Shown: positions 53,517 to 62,473, counted from the first letter of the stretch. The stretch: DNA of 64,000 nt from Actinomycetota bacterium (GCA_016870515.1 VGBL01000007.1:1-64000), one strand, 5' to 3'. Numbers and translations: made by a program. Notes: generated by a model from the letters alone, not told the origin.

Positions 53517-55010
53517 TCAGGGGAGCTGGCCCTGCGCGACGTCCTCGGCGACCTGGATGAAGGTCCGCACGGCCGCGCCGGTGCCGCCCTTGGGGGTGTA
53601 GCCGTACGGTCCGCCCTCGTTGAAGGCCGGCCCGGCGATGTCGAGGTGCGCCCACGGCTGGCCCTCCGGGACAAACTCGCGCAGGAAGGCGGCCGCGCTG
53701 AGCATGCCGCCCTTGCCGTCACCGATGTTCTTGATGTCGGCGATCGGGGAGTCCAGCGTGCCGCGCGACTCCTCGGGGATCGGCATATGCCACATCGTCT
53801 CGCCGGCACGCTTCGCGGTCTCGTAGATCGCAGCCTGCAGGTCGTCGTCGTTGGACATGATCCCCGACGTGCGGTCGCCCAGGGCGATGATCTGCGCGCC
53901 GGTGAGTGTCGCGGCATCCACGATGAGATCCGGCTGCTCTTCGGACGCCGCGACGAGTGCGTCAGCCAGGATCAAGCGGCCCTCGGCGTCGGTGTTGAGC
54001 ACCTCGACCGTGCGCCCGCCGTAGATTGTGATGACGTCGCCGGGTCGCTGTGCGTGACCACCGGGCATGTTCTCCACGGTGGGGATCCAACCGATGACGT
54101 TGACCTTGGCCTTCATGCGCGCGAGGGCGGTGACCGCGGCGATGACGGCTGCGGCGCCGCTCATGTCGCACTTCATCGTCTCCATGGCCTTCGGCGGCTT
54201 GAGCGAGAGACCACCGGAATCGAAGGTGACGCCCTTGCCGACCAGGGCAACCGTCTTCTTGGCGCCCTTGGGGGAGTACTCGAGGCGGATGAGCCGCGGC
54301 GGATTGGCCGAGCCCTGCCCGACTGCGAGGATCCCGCCGAACTCGTCGCGTGCGAGGGCGTCCTCATCCCAAACCTCGACGCGCACGGGCAGCTTGCCCA
54401 CGGCCTCGATGGCCTGCTGAGCGATCTCCTCCGGGGGGAGTGCGGACGGCGGTGTGTTGACGAGGTCGCGCGCGTAGTTGACGGCCTCAGCGATCACCAC
54501 TGCGCGATCCAGCGCTGCGGACTGCTCCTTGTTCTTGGGGGCGCCCGTGATGAGGATCTTCAGCACCGGCGCCTGCTGACTCGAGGCACTCGCACCGCGG
54601 AAGGCATGGAAGGCGTAGTTGCCGAGTAGTGCACCCATGGCGATGGCCTCGACGCGCGGGCCATCGGGTGAGGTGACGACGATTCCCACCGACTTCGTGC
54701 CGGCCAGGCTGCGCAGGGCCGCGCCCACGGTCCGGCGTACCTTCTCGAGGTCGAGGATGCGCACGTCGCCGAGCCCGACAGCCACGATCATGCGCGCCTT
54801 GACGAGGCCGGTGCCGGGCACCCGCGTGATCTCACCGAGCTTGCCGTTCGCACCGAGCGCTTCCAGTGCCTTCTCGAGCGAGACGCGTACATCGTCGGGG
54901 AGGGCCGGCGGTCCCTCAACGTGCTTCTTGCCCTCGTCGGTGATGCCGACGATGAGGGCGTCGACGTCGAGGGTGGTCACGGGGGCGCTGGTGAGGGCGA
55001 TGCTGGTCAT
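53517..55010 (-). CDS. pepA: Leucyl aminopeptidase (M17)
   Basis: PepA releases N-terminal residues from peptides. The 497-residue protein has an N-terminal macro-like domain and the C-terminal two-metal catalytic domain: GKGVTFDSGGLSLKP (Lys and Asp ligands), KCDMSGAAAVIAAVTALARM, and NTDAEGRLILADAL, the M17 signature. Gly-Gly-Pro near the end (NEGGPYGYTPKGGTG) completes the substrate pocket. It lies between lpd (74 bases after) and gcvT (42 bases before) on the same strand, the order found in mycobacteria. Confidence 0.95.
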   Translation of the reverse strand: MTSIALTSAPVTTLDVDALIVGITDEGKKHVEGPPALPDDVRVSLEKALEALGANGKLGEITRVPGTGLVKARMIVAVGLGDVRILDLEKVRRTVGAALRSLAGTKSVGIVVTSPDGPRVEAIAMGALLGNYAFHAFRGASASSQQAPVLKILITGAPKNKEQSAALDRAVVIAEAVNYARDLVNTPPSALPPEEIAQQAIEAVGKLPVRVEVWDEDALARDEFGGILAVGQGSANPPRLIRLEYSPKGAKKTVALVGKGVTFDSGGLSLKPPKAMETMKCDMSGAAAVIAAVTALARMKAKVNVIGWIPTVENMPGGHAQRPGDVITIYGGRTVEVLNTDAEGRLILADALVAASEEQPDLIVDAATLTGAQIIALGDRTSGIMSNDDDLQAAIYETAKRAGETMWHMPIPEESRGTLDSPIADIKNIGDGKGGMLSAAAFLREFVPEGQPWAHLDIAGPAFNEGGPYGYTPKGGTGAAVRTFIQVAEDVAQGQLP

Positions 55011-55052
55011 GAGGCAAGACCCTAGGCCATCAGCTGCGGTCGGAGTCAGGGG

Positions 55053-56132
55053 TTAGCGGACGTGCGGGGGCACGAAGGGCGGATTCGTCACTGTGAAGCG
55101 CGCTTGACGACCACGCACGTCGACGACGACCTCGTCGCCCTCGGCGATGGACGGGTCGAGCAGCGTAAGACCGATGCCCTGCTTGAGCGTGGGGGAGAAG
55201 GTCCCGCTCGTCACGATGCCCACGCTCGACCCGTCGGCCGAGAGCACGGGCATGTCCGGACGCGGGATGGCGCGCTCGACTGCTGCGATGCCGCGCAAGC
55301 GCCGACGCGGCCCGGCGGCGCGCTCGGAGGTGAGCGTCTCGCGGCCAGAGAAGGCGGGCTTGTCCCAGCCCACGGCCCACACGAGGCCCGCCTGCACCGG
55401 CGTGATGTCGACCGAGAGCTCATGGCCATGCAGCGGGTAGCCCATCTCGGTGCGCAGGGTGTCGCGCGCGCCGAGGCCGGCGGGCGTGGCCCCTGCTGCG
55501 ACGACGGCATCCCACAGCACAGGGATCACGGCGGCGGGCGCGAGAATCTCGTAGCCGCGCTCACCGGTGTATCCGGTCCGGCAGACCATTGCCGGGCTGT
55601 CCTGCCACTTCGCGAAGGCGAAACTCATGTAGTCGTGACCGCAGGGCAGTCCCACGGCTGCGAGGACTGCATCGCTACGCGGCCCCTGGACCGCGAGGAT
55701 GCCGTAGTCCTCGCGCTTATCGGCGATGCTAATCCCCGACCCTGCTGCGGCGGCGTTGAGCGCCGCGACCACGGCATCGGAGTTGCTCGCGTTGGGGATG
55801 ATGAAGGCGTGGTCATCGTCGATGCGGTAGACGATGAGATCGTCGATGACACCGCCCGACTCATCGCAGAGCAGGTTGTACTGCGCCTGCCCCGCGCCCA
55901 CGCGATCGAGGTCATTGGCCACGACCGTGTTGAGCCACGCGATAGCGCCGGGCCCGGTCACCTCGGTGTAGCCCATGTGCGAGACGTCGAAGACGCCCAC
56001 GTCCTCGCGGACCGCGGTGTGCTCGGCCACTGTGCCGGCGTACTCGATGGGCATGTCCCAGCCGCCGAAGTCGGCCATCTTCGCGCCGAGGTCGGTGTGA
56101 CGGGAGTGGAGTGGCGTCTGGCGCAGGGTCAT
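55053..56132 (-). CDS. gcvT: Glycine cleavage system aminomethyltransferase (T protein)
   Basis: GcvT takes the aminomethyl group from lipoyl-H protein and makes methylene-THF and ammonia. The 359-residue protein has FGGWDMPIEYAGTVAEHTAV, DVSHMGYTEVTGPGAIAWL, YNLLCDESGGVIDDLIVYR, the folate pocket Asp, and C-terminal GIVTSGTFSPTLKQGIGLTL. It depends on the lipoylation system at 42-43 kb. The H and P proteins (gcvH, gcvP) are not in the window. ATG 56132 starts 42 bases from nothing conserved upstream; the flanking DNA is decayed. Confidence 0.94.
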   Translation of the reverse strand: MTLRQTPLHSRHTDLGAKMADFGGWDMPIEYAGTVAEHTAVREDVGVFDVSHMGYTEVTGPGAIAWLNTVVANDLDRVGAGQAQYNLLCDESGGVIDDLIVYRIDDDHAFIIPNASNSDAVVAALNAAAAGSGISIADKREDYGILAVQGPRSDAVLAAVGLPCGHDYMSFAFAKWQDSPAMVCRTGYTGERGYEILAPAAVIPVLWDAVVAAGATPAGLGARDTLRTEMGYPLHGHELSVDITPVQAGLVWAVGWDKPAFSGRETLTSERAAGPRRRLRGIAAVERAIPRPDMPVLSADGSSVGIVTSGTFSPTLKQGIGLTLLDPSIAEGDEVVVDVRGRQARFTVTNPPFVPPHVR

Positions 56133-56187
56133 GCGCTGACGCTAGCGCCCAGCGCGTGTCGGCGATATCCGGTACGGCCGCGATGAG

Positions 56188-56376
56188 TTATGGCGTGCAC
56201 TGGTGGCCGGGGTCCGTCAAGACGCCATCAGTGGCCCCCGTTTCGACGATCCGGCCATGCTTCACCACCATGGCCCTGTGGGTCACTGTCCGCATGACCG
56301 CTAGGTCATGGCTGACGAAGATCACGGCGGTGGCGTGCCTACGAAAGAGATCGACAATGAGCGTGGATATCGTCAC
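56188..56376 (-). pseudogene. Fragment of an oligopeptide-type ABC transporter ATPase
   Basis: The 62-residue reading ISTLIVDLFRRHATAVIFVS then HDLAVMRTVTHRAMVVKHGR and IVETGATDGVLTDPGHQCT matches OppD/DppD/OppF ATPases just after Walker B: SHDLAVMR is the H-loop, GRIVExG and DPxHxYT the family C-terminal run. Walker A, the signature motif and Walker B are missing, so about 200 residues are gone on the N-terminal side. It is a remnant, with no permease or binding protein nearby. Confidence 0.72.
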
Positions 56377-56588
56377 GTGGCCGTGCTGAAATCACGGTGC
56401 GAGATAGAAGCGAAGGTGTTGCCATCTTGGTCGGTCAACCTGGACCCCCAATGGACTAGGTGCTGAATTGACCGATCGATAACAGAGTTGTACTTGTGTT
56501 GACTCATGTGTCGCTGCCATTTCCTGAGCTTGTCGCAGCGCTTTTCGTCGCGGGCGCAGGTGCTCCTTGCACGCCGCCGCGGTTCGGA

Positions 56589-57560
56589 TCATGCAACCGA
56601 AAGCGTGATCTTGCCGACTGTTGCGCCGCTATTGAGCAATGCGAAGGCTTCTCGTGCATCGGACAGTCCGAAGCGAGCCGCGATAGTCGGGCGCAGCGAC
56701 GCCGCATCCATATGCGCTACGAGGTCGCGAAGTTCCTCGCGGGTACCCATGGTGGACCCGATCACGGATAGTTGGAGGAAGAAGACTCGGGCGAGGTCTG
56801 ATGGGGGATTCGGGCCGCTCGTGGATCCGCACACGACGATGCGCCCACCAGGTCTGAGTGATTTGAGCGAGTGAGCCCACGTTGCTTCGCCCACGCTCTC
56901 GATGACGAGGTCCACCCGATCTGGGAGTCGACTGCCCGGCTCGAATGCGGCATCGGCCCCGAATTCCAGTGCTGCTGCACGCTTGGACTCGTCGCGACTG
57001 GTCACCCAGACCCGGGCCCCCATGGACTTGGCCAAGGCGATGGCAGCCGATGACACCCCACCGCCGGCACCTTGGACGAGGACCGTCTCGCCGGAAATCA
57101 GGTGCCCTCGCGAAGTGAGCATGCGGTACGCCGTCAGCCAAGCCGTAGGCAGGCACGCGGCGTCGTCGAAGGTCCAGGAGGAAGGCTTCGGCACAGTGTT
57201 GCGCGCCGGAATCGCCACTTGTTCTGCGAGGGTGCCGGGATAAAGCTCAGATAGCAGGCTCCGGCGCGGATCCAGAGTCTCGTCGCCACCTCCTGCGGCC
57301 GGATCCCCAATGACGGCGTGGACGATCACTTCCTCGCCTTCATCGGTCACGCCGGCAGCGTCGCATCCCAAGATCATTGGGAGGCGCTCCGCCGGTAGGC
57401 CTACACCTCGCAGGCTCCACAGATCGTGGTGATTCAAGCTTGCCGACTTCACGTGGACTCGGACCCAGCCGTCGGGGACCTCCGTGTCGGCGAACTCGCC
57501 CACGGTGAGGGCGTCCAGGGGTGTTGCGGCGTTGGCCGACGTCGCTGCTGCTGCCAGCAT
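56589..57560 (-). CDS. Zinc-type MDR alcohol dehydrogenase/quinone oxidoreductase-like
   Basis: The 323-residue medium-chain dehydrogenase has the GroES-like N-terminal fold (SLNHHDLWSLRGVGLP; LGCDAAGVTDEG), and the NADP-binding VLVQGAGGGVSSAAIALAKS. ATG 57560 is preceded by AAAGGAA. It lacks the four Cys of the structural zinc lobe and most catalytic-zinc ligands, so it belongs to the zinc-independent QOR/enoyl reductase-like branch or to an odd zinc-binding branch; HHDLW is unusual. Substrate is unknown. It sits between two pseudogenes in the decay zone, with no obvious operon partner. Confidence 0.88.
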   Translation of the reverse strand: MLAAAATSANAATPLDALTVGEFADTEVPDGWVRVHVKSASLNHHDLWSLRGVGLPAERLPMILGCDAAGVTDEGEEVIVHAVIGDPAAGGGDETLDPRRSLLSELYPGTLAEQVAIPARNTVPKPSSWTFDDAACLPTAWLTAYRMLTSRGHLISGETVLVQGAGGGVSSAAIALAKSMGARVWVTSRDESKRAAALEFGADAAFEPGSRLPDRVDLVIESVGEATWAHSLKSLRPGGRIVVCGSTSGPNPPSDLARVFFLQLSVIGSTMGTREELRDLVAHMDAASLRPTIAARFGLSDAREAFALLNSGATVGKITLSVA

Positions 57561-57621
57561 GGGCGTTCCTTTCGTTCAGGGGTTCACCTAGGGGCTGCTC
57601 AAGGTGAGACAGGCGAGCCCC

Positions 57622-58082
57622 TCAGTCGAGGGGGAGCCCGCGGGCCAGTTGCTTGTCAGGATCGAGGAAAGGTGGAGCGGCGTGGATGATTTCGGTGCCG
57701 TCCCCGATGGCGGTGAAGACCTGAGAGTTCGGGGAGGCCAGGGCATCGGGTACTGGCCGGTCGAGAAATGCGTAGCCGATTCCGCACGCCGGGCTCGGTG
57801 ACCATGCGCCTGCCCGCACATGGCCGACGTGGCGACCATCGATCGCGAGGGCCTCGCCGGGTTTGGGGCACGAGTGCCGGTGATGCCCATCAGCCGCACG
57901 CCTCGCGGTGCACGGCTGAGCGCAGCCTTGCCGACGAATGCCTCCTTCGCCTCGTCGATGTAGCGCCCAAGATCCACGTCGTAGGGAGTCATGGTCGGAT
58001 CCATATCGGTGCCGTTGTCGAGGATCCCCGCTTCGATGCGCCGAATGCCCACGGCCTCGAGACTACCCCCGCGATTCGGCAC
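57622..58082 (-). pseudogene. Frameshifted GcvT/DmdA-like aminomethyltransferase remnant
   Basis: The minus strand reads AVGIRRIEAGILDNGTDMDP then DVDLGRYIDEAKEAFVGKAA, which is the second half of the T-protein fold (compare GLRRLEAGLLDYGxDM). It then shifts frame: GEALAIDGRHVGHVRAGAWS, then IGYAFLDRPVPDALASP and PFLDPDKQLARGLPLD to a stop at 57622, which is the C-terminal barrel. The shift lies in ggggc at 57865-57869 and one lost base accounts for it. The N-terminal half with the folate site is absent upstream of about 58080. It is a different member from gcvT 2 kb away and more like DMSP demethylase or sarcosine-type T proteins. Deletion plus frameshift make it a pseudogene. Confidence 0.72.
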
Positions 58083-58375
58083 GCATGTTTCGGTGGTCCT
58101 CGGTGCCGAGGATCCGGTGTTTCGTCCCTACACCTCGCCCTGCGCGGCCGCTCCCCTGCTGGAGGCCCATGCCGTTGCCTTGGGCATCGAGGTCCCAGGC
58201 CTGTCGCACCCTGCGGGTAATTCGCGTGTGCGGATCTTGCCGGAGTGACGCACGCAAGCCACAGCGACGTGGCCTTCGCGCCCTGGCTGACCTGATCGGC
58301 CAGTCGTCCGCGAGCGGTGCGGCACCGGCCTCGCAGGTGTGACACACCCGGGGCGCCCACAGTCGCGGCCTTCCC
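58083..58375. other. Decayed spacer between the GcvT-like remnant and cobS
   Basis: These 293 bases hold no convincing gene. Minus-strand frames are broken by stops and have no family similarity I recognise; they may contain eroded N-terminal sequence of the GcvT-like pseudogene. A plus-strand frame ending at 58248 (APLLEAHAVALGIEVPGLSH) looks slightly coding but has no start or matched domain. The cob operon runs towards it and must terminate here; no clear hairpin is seen. Confidence 0.4.
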
Positions 58376-59146
58376 TCATGCCACAACGGCAAGCACGACG
58401 AGCACGGTCGACGTAGCTACCTCGATCGCCGCTCCGAGGACATCACCATTGATGCCACCGAGGCGTCCCGCGGAGCGGGCCACTAGGCCCAGGGCAAGGG
58501 AGAGTCCGGCGATGACCGCGAGCGCGGGCGCCCACGCGACGCCGGTGAGCCAGGCTCCTGCTGCTGCCGCGAGGACCAGCACGCCGGCGACCCAAGCGAG
58601 GGCGGCCGTGCGCGGCACGGTGCCGGCCACGAGCGCACCGAGCCCTTCGGGACTGGCTGCGGGGATGCCGCGCGTGCACGCGACTACCGCAGCGAGGCGT
58701 CCGGTGACGACGGCCACGATGACCGTGAGGGCACCCCAGCCCGCATCACTGGCCACCGCAAGCGCGGTGGCCTGAATCAACAGCACGAGCACGAGCGTGA
58801 CGACACCGAAGGGACCCACATCGCCGCGTCGCGCGATCTCCAGGGCCCCGTCGCCGCGCCGTCCACTGCCGAGCGCATCGGCGGTGTCGGCCAGACCGTC
58901 GAGGTGCAGTGCGCGCGTCAGGTAGGCGAGGAGGGCGACGGCGAGGACGGCACCGAGCAGATTGCCGTAGGCCGCATCGGTGACCGAGCACACCGCCCAC
59001 AGCACGAGGGCCGCAATCGCGCCCAGGAGGATTCCCATCAGCGGGGCTAGCAGCATCGCCCCCCGCGCGGTCGCGCGATCCACGCGCGTGGGCATTCTGG
59101 CCGGCAGGATCGTGAACGTGCCGATGGCCAGGCACAGCGCGTTCAT
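58376..59146 (-). CDS. cobS: Adenosylcobinamide-GDP ribazoletransferase (cobalamin synthase)
   Basis: CobS joins adenosylcobinamide-GDP to alpha-ribazole (or its phosphate) at the membrane, the last assembly step of cobalamin. The 256-residue protein has about six or seven helices and the CobS signatures: FTILPARMP at the N-terminus, ALHLDGLADTADALGSGRRG (the metal-binding Asp motif), EIARRGDVGPFGVVTLVLVL and LGGINGDVLGAAIEV. ATG 59146 overlaps the cobT stop (ATGA), so the two are translationally coupled. Confidence 0.94.
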   Translation of the reverse strand: MNALCLAIGTFTILPARMPTRVDRATARGAMLLAPLMGILLGAIAALVLWAVCSVTDAAYGNLLGAVLAVALLAYLTRALHLDGLADTADALGSGRRGDGALEIARRGDVGPFGVVTLVLVLLIQATALAVASDAGWGALTVIVAVVTGRLAAVVACTRGIPAASPEGLGALVAGTVPRTAALAWVAGVLVLAAAAGAWLTGVAWAPALAVIAGLSLALGLVARSAGRLGGINGDVLGAAIEVATSTVLVVLAVVA

Positions 59147-60249
59147 GCCGCATCGCTGGGCCCGGTGGCGACCCCCGCCTCCTCGAAGGTGAGCATCTCG
59201 CCGAGGGCGGCAGCGCTCGCGGCGACGAGCGGCACGGCCAGCAGTGCGCCCGTGCCCTCGCCCAGTCGCATGTCGAGTTCCAGCAGCGGGATGAGGTCGA
59301 GGCGTCCGAGGGCCGTGGTGTGCGCGGGCTCGGTCGAGCGATGGCCGGCCTGCCACCAGTCGCGCGCCCGGAAGGCGGCGCGATGGGCGATGAGAGCGGC
59401 GGCCGTCGGCACGGTGCCGTCGAGGATGACCGGCGTACGACGCTGCGCGCAGCGCAGCAGAACGCCGACCATGGCGGCGATGTCGGGCCCGCCGATGGCG
59501 GCGGTGAGTTCGAGGGGCGAGCCCTTGAGGTCCTTGCCCCGGCGCATCGCATTGCGCACCGCCGCGCACTTGCGCATCCACGTCTCGTCGTCGATGCCGG
59601 TGCCCCGGCCGACGACCGATACGGCGTCTGCGGGCCCGAGGAGTCCGACGATGGCGGCCGCGCTTGTGGTGTTGCCGATGCCCATGTCACCGACGATGAC
59701 AAGGTCGGCGCCAGCGTCGATCTCGTCATCGGCCACGGCCACTCCGGCATCGAAGGACTGCTGCGCCTCCCCGAGCGTCATAGCATCCTCGCGGTCGATT
59801 GAGCCGCTGCCGCGTCGCACCCGGTAGCGCGTGACATCGGGAGCGAGGTCGTCGGCGTAGGACGGATCGGCGTCGACTCCGAGGTCGACGACGCGAACGC
59901 GGGCGCCGACGCTTCGAGCGAGAGCATTGGCGGCTGCGCGCTCCGACAGGAACGTGCGCACCATCTGGGCGGTGACCTCGGGAGGGTAGGCCGACGTGCG
60001 CGCGGTGCGTGCGACGCCGTGGTCGGCCGCGATGATGATCAGCGTCGGACGCTGCGGAGGTGGCGGGGGACACTGGCCGCGCACGGACGCCCACCACGTG
60101 CCGAGTGCCTCCAGTCGGCCGAGGGCCCCCGTGGGCTTGGTGAGCGAGTCCCAGCGCTCGGTCGCGGCCTCGGCCATGGCTCGATCCGGAGCCTCGATGC
60201 GCGGGACGATGTCAGCCAAGCCCGACAGGGACGGCGCGTTGTCGCTCAT
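59143..60249 (-). CDS. cobT: Nicotinate-nucleotide-dimethylbenzimidazole phosphoribosyltransferase
   Basis: CobT activates the lower ligand (DMB or another base) as alpha-ribazole phosphate. From ATG 60249 the 368-residue protein has LTKPTGALGRLEALGTWWAS, IIIAADHGVARTARTSAYPP, VIVGDMGIGNTTSAAAIVG, GRGTGIDDE and the C-terminal LDMRLGEGTGALLAVPLV with the catalytic Glu. A longer upstream reading overlaps cobU and is not used. It overlaps cobU and cobS by four bases each. Confidence 0.95.
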   Translation of the reverse strand: MSDNAPSLSGLADIVPRIEAPDRAMAEAATERWDSLTKPTGALGRLEALGTWWASVRGQCPPPPPQRPTLIIIAADHGVARTARTSAYPPEVTAQMVRTFLSERAAANALARSVGARVRVVDLGVDADPSYADDLAPDVTRYRVRRGSGSIDREDAMTLGEAQQSFDAGVAVADDEIDAGADLVIVGDMGIGNTTSAAAIVGLLGPADAVSVVGRGTGIDDETWMRKCAAVRNAMRRGKDLKGSPLELTAAIGGPDIAAMVGVLLRCAQRRTPVILDGTVPTAAALIAHRAAFRARDWWQAGHRSTEPAHTTALGRLDLIPLLELDMRLGEGTGALLAVPLVAASAAALGEMLTFEEAGVATGPSDAA

Positions 60250-61643
60250 CGTCGACCGCCCGCGATGGCGAGGGGGCGGCCGCCGACCATGAGCACGGTC
60301 TCGTCGCACACCGCGCCCACCTGCTGGTGCAGTCGCCCGAGGAGGTCGACGAAGAGTCGCGTTGACGCCGACATCGGCACGACGCCCATGCCGAGCTCAT
60401 TGCTCACGAGCAGGACGGTGGCGTGACAGGCGGTCAGCGCATCGACGAGGTCCTTGGCGGCGTCGTCGGCGGAGGCCATGAGGTGACCGCGGTCGACGAG
60501 GTCCCAGTCTGCGCCGTCGGCCGCGTCGTCGAGCACGCCGGTGAGCCACAGCGTCAGGCAGTCCACCAGCACCGCCTGCGACGGACCGGCCTGTCGAAGG
60601 ACGTCCACGAGCGCACGGTGGCCCTCCACCGTCGCCCATGCGATCGGACGACGGGCGCGATGATGCGCGATGCGCTCATCCCACTCGGCATCGCCCGATC
60701 GGGGGGCCGCGGTCGCGACGTAGGTCACGTCACCCAGGGCGAGTGCGCGGCGTTCGGCCTCGCTGGACTTGCCCGACCGTGCGCCACCGAGGATCAGGGT
60801 GCGGGTCGCGCGTCCGAGCACGGTGCCGTCGTCGACGAGTCGGACGCCGATCTCGGCGAGCCGGGCCCGGAGCACTTCCCTCGGGGGGTTGTGGTGGCTC
60901 AGGTGCACCGCGATGACGTCGCCGTCGTCGGCAATGGCACCGACGTCGCGCAGCGCCGCTAGTGCGTGCGGGAGCGTGGCCAGGTCGAGGTGTCCGGTGC
61001 GGTGGTCGACGTGGTCGCCGAACGTTTCCTCGATGAGCACGAGGTCGGCACTTGCCCGCGTCAGTGCTGCCACCGTCGAGTCGGGCAGCGGGCCGGTGTC
61101 GGTCAGGTAGAGCAGGCGCGAGCCCCGGGTGTCGGTGACGTCGAGGAGCACGCTGTCGGCGGCGATGTCGTCGTGGCTGCCGCCGAAGAGCGCCGCATTA
61201 TGCGCCGCGGCGTGCACGCGCGCGTGCCACGTGCCCTCGGGAGTGTCGAGAGCGATCATGTCGCCGGGCCCGACGTCGTGGAACTCCACCGGCGTGTGGG
61301 GTCCGACCCAGTCCGTGCACGCTAGTCGTACGCTCGGCGGTCCCCACACATGCACGGTGTGGGGCGTGGGATTCCACGAAAGCCACAGCAGCAGAGCCGG
61401 ATCGAGGTGGTCGGGATGCGCGTGCGTGACGAGCACGTGGTGGACGTCGCGCAGCGATCGGCCCGCGCGCGCGACGGCGCCGGGCACGGCGGGACCGGCG
61501 TCGAGGAGCACGTGATGGCCGAGCAGGGCGGCCGTCGGCAGTCGTACTTCGCCGCGTGCGCGTGCGTCAGCGCATGACAGGCACAGGCAAAAGGGACTAG
61601 GCCAGCCGTCGGCGGCACCGGTGCCGAGGAGCAGGACCTCCAT
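60246..61643 (-). CDS. cobU: Fusion of a PhnP-like metallo-beta-lactamase hydrolase with CobU
   Basis: From ATG 61643 the 465-residue protein has two domains. Residues 1 to about 279 are an MBL-fold hydrolase like PhnP: LLLGTGAADGWPSPFCLCLS, ADARARGEVRLPTAALL, the metal motif LVTHAHPDHLDPAL and a later VHLSHHNPPRE. Residues 280-465 are CobU (adenosylcobinamide kinase/guanylyltransferase): TLILGGARSGKSSEAERRAL, VDCLTLWLTGVL and SNELGMGVVPMSASTRLFVD. The CobU nucleotide site looks complete. The role of the MBL domain in cobalamin salvage is unknown; a phosphatase or phosphodiesterase on a pathway intermediate is one possibility. It is coupled to the ECF S component (TGATG) and to cobT. Confidence 0.9.
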   Translation of the reverse strand: MEVLLLGTGAADGWPSPFCLCLSCADARARGEVRLPTAALLGHHVLLDAGPAVPGAVARAGRSLRDVHHVLVTHAHPDHLDPALLLWLSWNPTPHTVHVWGPPSVRLACTDWVGPHTPVEFHDVGPGDMIALDTPEGTWHARVHAAAHNAALFGGSHDDIAADSVLLDVTDTRGSRLLYLTDTGPLPDSTVAALTRASADLVLIEETFGDHVDHRTGHLDLATLPHALAALRDVGAIADDGDVIAVHLSHHNPPREVLRARLAEIGVRLVDDGTVLGRATRTLILGGARSGKSSEAERRALALGDVTYVATAAPRSGDAEWDERIAHHRARRPIAWATVEGHRALVDVLRQAGPSQAVLVDCLTLWLTGVLDDAADGADWDLVDRGHLMASADDAAKDLVDALTACHATVLLVSNELGMGVVPMSASTRLFVDLLGRLHQQVGAVCDETVLMVGGRPLAIAGGRR

Positions 61644-62473
61644 CAGCGTCGGCTCTCGGCCAGCGGGGGAGCGATGAACTCCACCGAGGGCGCGAAGTTG
61701 GCACGTCGTGCGGTGCGCCGCAATGCGGTGAGCACCGGTCGCCCGACCAGGAGGATGACCACCGCCGTCAGCACCCCGCGCGGGATGTCCCAGCCCAGTG
61801 ACGTCACGAGTGAGAACGCGAGCCAGCGCGCGCGGTTGTCGGAGATTGGAGCGCCCGGATCGAACAGGATGCCCTCGGCGTAGGAGGCGGATTCCATGCC
61901 GCTGAGGAACGGCCAGAACCACAGGTTCATCACCAGACCGTAGGCTATCGATGCGACCATGCCGTAGGCCGCGAGCGTGGCGACCTCCGGGCGCCCGCGA
62001 AGCGGAGGAAGCAGTCCGGCACCGAGTCCGACCCAAGCCGCCGCGATCATCTGAAACGGCAGCCATGGGCCCACGCCGCCCGTGATCAGCGCGGACGAGG
62101 CCAGTGACAGCGAGCCCAGTGCGAACCCGAATCCGGGCCCGAGTGCGCGGCCGCCGAGGATGATGACGAACCAGATGGGCTCGAGGCCCGCGGTGCCCGC
62201 GCCCAGTGGTCGCAGCGCGGTGACGACGGCGGCGAGTACACCGAGGATCGCGATCGACTTGGCGTCCATGCCGCCCTCCGCGATCTGCGCGAGCACGACG
62301 AGCAGCACGAGCGGGATCACGGCCGCGAAGACCCACGGCGCGTCCGATGCGTGCGCGACGGCCGCCGAACCAGCCTCGGCGAGGAATGGCCACCCGAAGG
62401 CCAGCAGGCCCACGGCCGTGGCCAGGCCGACAGCGGCCCACGACCAGGGCCCCATGCGCACGGCGGTGCTCAT
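61643..62473 (-). CDS. ECF transporter S component, probably for cobalamin precursor uptake (CbrT-like)
   Basis: The 276-residue membrane protein has about eight hydrophobic helices with GLEPIWFVIILGGRALGPGF, GGVGPWLPFQMIAAAWVGLG and SLGWDIPRGVLTAVVILLVG, the pattern of the larger S components found with vitamin B12-related genes (CbrT type). Its place between cobU and the ECF ATPase suggests cobalamin or cobinamide as substrate; that is inference from context. ATG 62473 overlaps the ATPase stop (ATGA). The transmembrane T component is not seen and may lie beyond 64 kb. Confidence 0.85.
   Translation of the reverse strand: MSTAVRMGPWSWAAVGLATAVGLLAFGWPFLAEAGSAAVAHASDAPWVFAAVIPLVLLVVLAQIAEGGMDAKSIAILGVLAAVVTALRPLGAGTAGLEPIWFVIILGGRALGPGFGFALGSLSLASSALITGGVGPWLPFQMIAAAWVGLGAGLLPPLRGRPEVATLAAYGMVASIAYGLVMNLWFWPFLSGMESASYAEGILFDPGAPISDNRARWLAFSLVTSLGWDIPRGVLTAVVILLVGRPVLTALRRTARRANFAPSVEFIAPPLAESRR

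Noticed and set aside
50456..53601. Long plus-strand open frames opposite sucB and lpd
   Set aside because: They are Gly/Arg/Asp-rich shadows of the minus-strand E2 and E3 genes, with no domain similarity.
57989..58392. Several open frames upstream of the GcvT-like remnant
   Set aside because: All are short, disagree with each other and show no family motif.
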